From DATARH01 sp035534535 (GTDB lineage Bacteria > Pseudomonadota > Alphaproteobacteria > ATCC43930 > CGMCC-115725): DNA of 30,005 bases. The notes under the pieces were generated by a model that saw nothing but the letters and a program-made list of their open reading frames with translations, did not search any database and was not told the DNA's origin. Shown here in pieces: positions 22,067 to 30,005 of this stretch (position 1 is its first letter; each line of letters begins with the position of its first letter). The stretch covers positions 1 to 30,005 of the forward strand of contig DATLRS010000079.1 in NCBI GenBank assembly GCA_035534535.1, in the 5' to 3' direction. The translations under genes were made by a program, and so were the position numbers.

Positions 22067-22571
22067 CAGGTCCTCCCGCGGGCCAGGTCAAACAGCGGCA
22101 GCAAGGTCGGGAAGGTCGGGTAATGCCCGGCCGCGATCTCGGCGCGGCTGACCCAGGCGACCGCGGCGGCATCGTCGGCCGCCTCGCCCTCGCCGGAGCG
22201 CCAGATGCCGCGCACTGCTATCAACGTGTAATGGTATTGGACGCGCCCCTCCGCGTCTCTATGGATTGCATCGTGAACGTCAAGGATGCCGGCGGGTTCC
22301 GCGATAATGCCGGTTTCTTCCTGCAATTCGCGCATCGCCCCCTCCCCGACCGTCTCGCCGAGTTCGAGGACGCCGCCGGGAAAACCCCAGCGCCCGGCAT
22401 TGGGCTGCTGCGCGCGCTGCACGATCAGGGCGCGCGTCTCAAGCGCCATTGGGCGCATGACGACGGCCAGCACGGCGACGATCGGCCGCTCGGGATAGCG
22501 CCGAGCGGCGCGCCGCTCGGCGAGACGGGCGGCGGTGTCGTCCGCCGCCTCGTCCGCCGCCGCGCCCTCGC

Positions 22572-22575
<4 letters not shown>
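22066..22575 (-). CDS. NUDIX hydrolase
   Basis: The 169-residue protein contains a complete Nudix box, G68-x5-E74-x7-R82-E83-L-Q-E86-E87-T-G89-I, within GRWGFPGGVLELGETVGEGA. About 30 Ala/Arg-rich residues precede the domain. These enzymes hydrolyse nucleoside diphosphates linked to another moiety; the sequence resembles general NTP or ADP-ribose/NADH-type members and does not fix the substrate. The start is a GTG at 22573-22575 that overlaps the thiC stop codon (GTGA), so it is translated by coupling. Within a thiamine operon it could clean up phosphorylated or damaged pyrimidine or thiamine derivatives, as some Nudix enzymes do, but this is inference. Confidence 0.9.
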
Positions 22576-24431
<1,856 letters not shown>

Positions 24432-24503
24432 GGTGGCGACCTCCGTTAAGGCAACCCGGATCGATCGCGATGTGGGGAGTCGGCCACCGCCGAAGCGCTT
24501 CCT

Positions 24504-24592
24504 GTCCCTACGCCGGCACGACCCGGATCAGGTTCGAAGGGTTTTCCGCGGCTCCAGCGGTCTCTCAGCCCCTTCGCCGGGGCACCCCTTGG
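24504..24592 (-). ncRNA. TPP riboswitch (THI element) upstream of thiC
   Basis: On the minus strand the leader contains the conserved THI-box blocks in order: GGGGTGCCCC, GGGGCTGAGA, ACCCTTCGAACCTGATCCGG, and CGTGCCGGCGTAGGGA. These bind the pyrimidine and pyrophosphate ends of thiamine pyrophosphate. In Gram-negative bacteria such elements usually act by hiding the ribosome site. Here about 70 bases separate the aptamer from the thiC start, no clear terminator with a T run is seen, and CGGAGG before the ATG is the likely target. High TPP should therefore lower thiC expression, and with it the coupled NUDIX and cytochrome c genes. Confidence 0.95.
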
Positions 24593-24600
24593 ATGATCAA

Positions 24601-24630
24601 ATTATCCGCGGACTCTCGCCCCGCCGTCAA
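24601..24630 (-). promoter_or_regulatory. Sigma-70-type promoter for the thiC riboswitch transcript
   Basis: On the minus strand TTGACG (24630-24625) and GATAAT (24606-24601) are separated by 18 bases. The expected start of transcription, around 24594, is right at the first paired bases of the TPP aptamer, which supports the call. Confidence 0.65.
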
Positions 24631-24694
24631 GCGCCGCGGCGTGGACCCGCGTTGCGGCGACGCTGCGGCCCGCCGCCCGACGCAGGCGGCGCCT

Positions 24695-25219
24695 TCAGTC
24701 CGCGGCCGGCTCGTCGTCTTCGTCGCGCTCCCGCAGCGGATCGATGCCGGCAGCCTGCATTTTCGCGCTGTCCTGCGACTGGGCGACATTCGCGGTGACC
24801 ACGACGCCGACTTCAGGATGCAGCATGACCCTGACCGGATGCAGCCCCAGCGTCTTGATCGGGCGTTCGAGCACGATCTGGCGCTTGTCGACCGTGAAGC
24901 CGGCAGCGGTGATCGCATCGGAGATGTCGCGCGCCGCCACCGAACCGTAGAGCTGACCGCTCTCCCCGGCCTGGCGGATCACGACGACGCTCAACCCTTC
25001 GAGCGTCTGGGCGACCTCGCCGGCCTCCGACTTGCGGTGCAGATTATTGACTTCGAGCTGGGCGCGCTGCGTCTCGAAATAGGCGCGGTTTTCCTTGGTG
25101 GCGCGCATCGCCTTCTTCTGCGGCAACAGGTAGTTGCGCGCGTAGCCGGGCTTGACCTTGACGACCTGGCCCATCTGGCCGAGGTTCTCGACCCGTTCCA
25201 GCAGAATGAGATCAACCAT
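24695..25219 (-). CDS. rplI: 50S ribosomal protein L9
   Basis: The 174-residue protein has the two-domain L9 layout. The N-terminal RNA-binding domain is VDLILLERVENLGQMGQVVKVKPGYARNYLLPQKKA, then comes the long connecting helix (KENRAYFETQRAQLEVNN) and the C-terminal domain with LYGSVAARDISDAI and ERPIKTLGLHPV. A tail of about 30 residues ends in an acidic stretch (RERDEDDEPAAD), longer than in E. coli (149 residues). The ATG at 25217-25219 follows GGAGAAGG and overlaps the end of the DUF2232 gene by eight bases. It is the last gene of the rpsF-rpsR-DUF2232-rplI operon. Confidence 0.97.
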   Translation of the reverse strand: MVDLILLERVENLGQMGQVVKVKPGYARNYLLPQKKAMRATKENRAYFETQRAQLEVNNLHRKSEAGEVAQTLEGLSVVVIRQAGESGQLYGSVAARDISDAITAAGFTVDKRQIVLERPIKTLGLHPVRVMLHPEVGVVVTANVAQSQDSAKMQAAGIDPLRERDEDDEPAAD

Positions 25220-26147
25220 CGATACCTTCTCCGTGAGGTGCGAGGCGGTGCCGCAGCCCGAGCCAGCTTTCGAGCAGCCCGAGAATGGCAAGCGCCAGGA
25301 ACGGCCAGCCGAACAGGCCGGCCATCGTATAGAAACCGACCAGCGCCAATGCCGGGTTCGGCAGCCGCCGCACCGCGGCGTGCAGCACGGCGAGCCCCGC
25401 CAGGCATAGCGGCACCGACAGCGCGATCATCACGTTGATGCCGACGAAGCGCGCCGCGCCGCCGAACACCGTTGCCGCGGCGGCCAGCCCGAGCGCCGCC
25501 GGCACCCAGCGCGGCAGACCGAGCCCTGCCAGATCGGGCGAGGGCCGCCAGTTTGCACCAAAGCGCGCCAGCACCCCTTGCGCGAGCGCCGCGTTGGCGA
25601 CCGCCATCATCATCCACGAGGCGGCGACGACACCGGGAATCACCAGCGCGAGCGTTGCGACGACGGCCTCGCGGTTGGGCAGCGGCCCCACGACGACGCG
25701 GTCGAGGAGGTGGGACACCACAGCGCGCAGCGCCACGTGCAACGCTTGCGGGCCGCCGAACAGCACCAGCGCCACCGCCATTCCTACGAGGGCCAACGCC
25801 GTCAGCCATCCGGTCAGCAGCCCCGGCGGATACCAGGCGATCGTCGCGTCGCTGCGGCGGCGCGCCAGCAGCGCCTGGCGCACCAGGATCACCACCGGCA
25901 CAGCGTTCATCGCAACAAACAAGGCCGCCCCCAACAGATCGCTCGCCGCCAGCAGCACCAGCGAGCCGGCCATCCCGGCCAGCACCGCCGCGCCGGGACC
26001 GAGCCACAGCCCGGCGACAAACAGCGGCAACTGGGTCAGGTAGACGAGGATCAGCGCGCCCGGCGTGCCAAACATCACCGCCAGATAGAAGCAGGCGCCA
26101 CTGGCACCGCAGGCGATCGCTATGGCGGCGGTGGCGAGCCGGCTCAT
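25212..26147 (-). CDS. DUF2232 (YybS-like) membrane protein
   Basis: The 311-residue protein is strongly hydrophobic, with about eight membrane helices (first at residues 5-25 starting AAIAIACGASGACFYLAV). It fits the DUF2232 family, commonly found between rpsR and rplI in alphaproteobacteria; distant relatives are YybS-like proteins. Function is unknown. Sequence such as MIALSVPLCLAGLAVLHAAV and VGFYTMAGLFGWPFLALAIL is typical of the C-terminal half. The start at ATG 26145-26147 lies 33 bases after the rpsR stop; the stop overlaps the rplI start by eight bases, which implies translational coupling. Confidence 0.85.
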   Translation of the reverse strand: MSRLATAAIAIACGASGACFYLAVMFGTPGALILVYLTQLPLFVAGLWLGPGAAVLAGMAGSLVLLAASDLLGAALFVAMNAVPVVILVRQALLARRRSDATIAWYPPGLLTGWLTALALVGMAVALVLFGGPQALHVALRAVVSHLLDRVVVGPLPNREAVVATLALVIPGVVAASWMMMAVANAALAQGVLARFGANWRPSPDLAGLGLPRWVPAALGLAAAATVFGGAARFVGINVMIALSVPLCLAGLAVLHAAVRRLPNPALALVGFYTMAGLFGWPFLALAILGLLESWLGLRHRLAPHGEGIDG

Positions 26148-26180
26148 CCGCGCCCGCTTTCGATCCGCCGCCGGCCTCGC

Positions 26181-26453
26181 CTACTTCACCACATAGGGAA
26201 GCAGGCCGAGGAACCGCGCCCGCTTGATCGCCCGCGCCAACTCGCGCTGCTTCTGGGTCGAGACCGCGGTGATGCGGCTCGGCACGATCTTGCCGCGCTC
26301 CGAGACGAAACGCTGCAACAGCCGCACGTCCTTGTAATCGATCTTCGGCGCGTTCGGACCCGAGAACGGGCAGGATTTGCGCCGGCGGAAGAATGGCCGG
26401 CGGGCCGCCGCAGCGGCGCCGCGCGCCGCGCCCGCGCCGGTCTGGCTTTCCAT
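26181..26453 (-). CDS. rpsR: 30S ribosomal protein S18
   Basis: The 90-residue protein contains the S18 core: RRPFFRRRKSCPFSG, IDYKDVRLLQRFVSERGKIVPSRITAVS and QRELARAIKRARFLGLLPYV. The cysteine-containing RRRKSCPF segment is usual. An alanine/glycine-rich N-terminal arm of about 18 residues precedes it. The ATG at 26451-26453 directly follows the TAG stop of rpsF with no gap, and the ribosome site (GGAGG) lies inside the end of rpsF, so the two are tightly coupled. S18 binds next to S6 on the small subunit. Confidence 0.98.
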   Translation of the reverse strand: MESQTGAGAARGAAAAARRPFFRRRKSCPFSGPNAPKIDYKDVRLLQRFVSERGKIVPSRITAVSTQKQRELARAIKRARFLGLLPYVVK

Positions 26454-26912
26454 CTAGGCCTCCACCGGTTCGGCCGGGGCAGTAGCAAGGGCAGCGGCCG
26501 GGGCGGTGATCGGCGCCGGCGCTTCGGCGTCGCGTCCCTCGTAGCGATCGCGGTCGCGGTCGCTACGGCGCGGCCGGTCCTCGCGGCTGCCGCGGTTCTG
26601 CATGACGGGCGACGGTCCCTCTTCGAGCTGATCGACCCGCAGGGTCAGGTAGCGCAAGACGTCCTCGCTGATCCGCATCGTGCGCTCGAGCTCGGCGATC
26701 GCCGGCGCCGGCGCCTCGATGTTGAACAGCACGTAATGGCCTTTGCGGTTCTTGTTCATGCGGAAGGCGAGGTTGCGCAGGCCCCAGTATTCGCGCTTTT
26801 TGACTTCGCCGCCCTGGTCGGCGATCAGCTGGGTGAAGCCGTCGGCCAGCGCCTCGACCTGGGCGCCGGAAACATCCTGGCGCGCGATAAACACATTTTC
26901 GTATAGCGGCAT
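26454..26912 (-). CDS. rpsF: 30S ribosomal protein S6
   Basis: The 152-residue protein begins MPLYENVFIARQDVSGAQVE and has the S6 fold signatures VKKREYWGLRNLAFRMNKNRKGHY and LRYLTLRVD. The tail from about residue 100 is rich in Arg/Asp (RPRRSDRDRDRYEGRD) and then Ala/Pro, longer than the 130 or so residues of many S6 proteins but common in alphaproteobacteria. S6 pairs with S18 in the central domain of the small subunit. It is the first gene of the operon; a promoter-like pair lies at 27014-27041 and the leader contains two stems that could carry an S6:S18 autoregulatory site. Confidence 0.98.
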   Translation of the reverse strand: MPLYENVFIARQDVSGAQVEALADGFTQLIADQGGEVKKREYWGLRNLAFRMNKNRKGHYVLFNIEAPAPAIAELERTMRISEDVLRYLTLRVDQLEEGPSPVMQNRGSREDRPRRSDRDRDRYEGRDAEAPAPITAPAAALATAPAEPVEA

Positions 26913-26939
26913 TGCAACGCATTCCCTTATGGCTGTGGT

Positions 26940-26999
26940 GACCCGGAGCGAACCCGCCGGCCGGGTCGAGCCGGCGCGGATCCGTAGTCCCGTGCCGGC
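26940..26999 (-). promoter_or_regulatory. Structured rpsF leader, possible S6:S18 binding site
   Basis: Two hairpins can form in the rpsF leader. One uses GCCGGC at 26994-26999 with GCCGGC at 26970-26975. The other uses GACCCGG (26967-26961 on the minus strand) with CCGGGTC (26946-26940). Many bacteria regulate rpsF by an S6:S18-binding hairpin in this position. I cannot confirm the CCG-bulge consensus, so the identity is tentative. Confidence 0.35.
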
Positions 27000-27013
27000 A
27001 AGGGGAGCGGCGC

Positions 27014-27041
27014 ACTATAGCCAAACCGGCCGGCGGCGCAA
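27014..27041 (-). promoter_or_regulatory. Possible promoter of the rpsF operon
   Basis: On the minus strand TATAGT (27019-27014) matches the -10 box in five of six positions. A weak TTGCGC (27041-27036) stands 16 bases upstream. The start would give a leader of about 95 bases before rpsF, covering the two hairpins there. Confidence 0.4.
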
Positions 27042-27116
27042 CGCTTCCCGCGTCGCGCCGGGCGCGCCATCCAGAGACGATGCGGCAGGCCGGGCGGGAG
27101 ACCCGCCTCGGCGGGG

Positions 27117-27449
27117 CTACGCCCGGACCTGGACGCCCTTTTCTTCAAGCAGCTGTTTCAGCTCGCCGGTCTCGAACATCTCGCGGACGATATCGCAGCC
27201 GCCGACGAACTCGCCTTTGACATAGAGCTGCGGAATGGTCGGCCAGGTCGAGAATTCCTTGATGCCCTGGCGCACCGAGGCGTCCGCCAGGACGTCGATG
27301 CCTTTGAACTTGACCCCCAGATGGCTGAGGATCTGCACCACGGCCGCCGAGAAGCCGCATTGCGGAAACACCGGGGTGCCCTTCATGAAGAGCACGACGG
27401 GGGCCTCGCCGATCTTCTGGCGGATGCGATCTTGTACGGTGATGTCCAT
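27117..27449 (-). CDS. grxD: Monothiol glutaredoxin, Grx4/CGFS type
   Basis: The 110-residue protein has the CGFS active-site motif (C31-G-F-S) in MKGTPVFPQCGFSAAVVQIL. It also has WPTIPQLYVKGEFVGGCDI, the glutathione-binding part of the thioredoxin fold. CGFS glutaredoxins carry 2Fe-2S clusters bridged with glutathione and hand them to target proteins, often together with a BolA partner. The bolA gene lies 51 bases upstream on the same strand, which fits this partnership. The start at ATG 27447-27449 follows AGGAACC. Length is typical. Confidence 0.97.
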   Translation of the reverse strand: MDITVQDRIRQKIGEAPVVLFMKGTPVFPQCGFSAAVVQILSHLGVKFKGIDVLADASVRQGIKEFSTWPTIPQLYVKGEFVGGCDIVREMFETGELKQLLEEKGVQVRA

Positions 27450-27500
27450 CCTTTGGTTCCTCAGGTCCGGTTGCTTGTCGTCAATCGTGGTTTCAGCGCC

Positions 27501-27737
27501 TCAATCCTCGGGTGCGCTCGTCTGCAAGGCGAGTGCGTGCAGCTCGTTGCCCATGCGGCCGCGCAACGCCTGGTACACCAGCTGGTGCTGCTGCACCCGG
27601 CTCTTGCCGCGGAAGGCGCCGGACACGACGTGGGCGGCGTAGTGGTCGCCATCGCCGCGCAAATCCTCGATCGACACGACGGCGTCGGGCAGGCTTTCCT
27701 TGATCAGCCGCTCGATCGTTGCCGCGTCCATCGCCAT
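27501..27737 (-). CDS. bolA: BolA family protein
   Basis: The 78-residue protein shows the compact BolA fold: IERLIKESLPDAVVSIEDL, then GDHYAAHVVSGAFRGKSRVQQHQLVYQAL, and LHALAL near the C-terminus with the conserved histidine H68. BolA-like proteins bind CGFS glutaredoxins through a shared iron-sulfur cluster and act in cluster delivery or iron sensing. The adjacent downstream gene is exactly such a glutaredoxin. GAGGAG precedes the ATG at 27735-27737, 14 bases after the purL stop. A much longer open frame that runs upstream in this frame is a shadow of purL. Confidence 0.95.
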   Translation of the reverse strand: MAMDAATIERLIKESLPDAVVSIEDLRGDGDHYAAHVVSGAFRGKSRVQQHQLVYQALRGRMGNELHALALQTSAPED

Positions 27738-27751
27738 CGCCGGCTCCTCTG

Positions 27752-29950
<2,199 letters not shown>

Positions 29951-29968
29951 CGCGTGCAACTCTCTGTT

Positions 29969-30005
29969 CGTCGTCCCCGCGCAAGCGGGGACCCAGGACA
30001 ACGGT
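29969..30005. repeat. REP-like palindrome, cut by the window end
   Basis: CGTCGTCCCCGCGCAAGCGG and the following GGACCCAGGACA form one arm of the common alphaproteobacterial palindrome (stem CCCCGC/GCGGGG). The other arm would lie beyond 30005. It stands 18 bases upstream of the purL start codon. Confidence 0.7.

Noticed and set aside
27443..27463. GGAAC on the minus strand with CGTA 17 bases on, near the grxD start
   Set aside because: The -10 element would lie inside the grxD coding region and deviates from consensus.

Overview
The window is a GC-rich (roughly two-thirds G+C) stretch of an alphaproteobacterial chromosome, most likely from the Rhodospirillales or a neighbouring order. Supporting signs are a CcrM-type GANTC methyltransferase directly behind rnhB, the purL-bolA-CGFS-glutaredoxin string, the rpsF-rpsR-DUF2232-rplI ribosomal operon, an EcfG-type general stress promoter, and GTCATCCC/GTCATTCC-type palindromic repeats whose translation gives the familiar SWVPA peptide. 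The assignment rests on family and gene-order knowledge, not on a database search. I saw no phage, plasmid, CRISPR array, tRNA or rRNA.

Layout. 1-4450: end of a CobW-type metallochaperone GTPase, an inverted-repeat element, an aldo/keto reductase, argC with a terminator-like leader, an HdrB/GlpC-like iron-sulfur protein, and a NepR-like micro-protein. 4462-7450: a probable iron-uptake operon read leftwards. It holds a broken cupredoxin remnant, an FTR1-type iron permease, an outer-membrane-like protein and an unrecognised cysteine-containing exported protein; the last two are joined by four copies of a 17-bp tandem repeat. 7617-14325: an SDR enzyme, a stress-type PRC-barrel protein, a large MscS channel, then a tight rightward run of LLM-type oxidoreductase, D-2-hydroxyacid dehydrogenase, GNAT acetyltransferase and DOPA-dioxygenase-like protein, which looks like a small-molecule or xenobiotic metabolism operon.

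14330-19127: a DUF3309 mini membrane protein, an M15/YcbK-like peptidase and a YcbB-like L,D-transpeptidase (cell-wall work), a small exported protein, a citrate-synthase-like enzyme and an exported EF-hand protein. 19333-21530: rnhB, ccrM and a HIT protein. 21551-24630: thiC under a TPP riboswitch, translationally coupled to a NUDIX hydrolase and a membrane-anchored cytochrome c. 24695-27050: rplI, DUF2232, rpsR and rpsF (transcribed rpsF first). 27117-29950: grxD, bolA and purL (transcribed purL first), ending in another palindromic repeat at the window edge.

Most of the window is chromosomal core. The most unusual spots are the 17-bp repeat that multiplies a stop/ribosome-site/start junction, the iron module with a decayed cupredoxin and two proteins I do not recognise, the inverted-repeat element that supplies the stop codons of two converging genes, and the pairing of a NepR-like micro-gene with a textbook EcfG promoter about 4.5 kb away.
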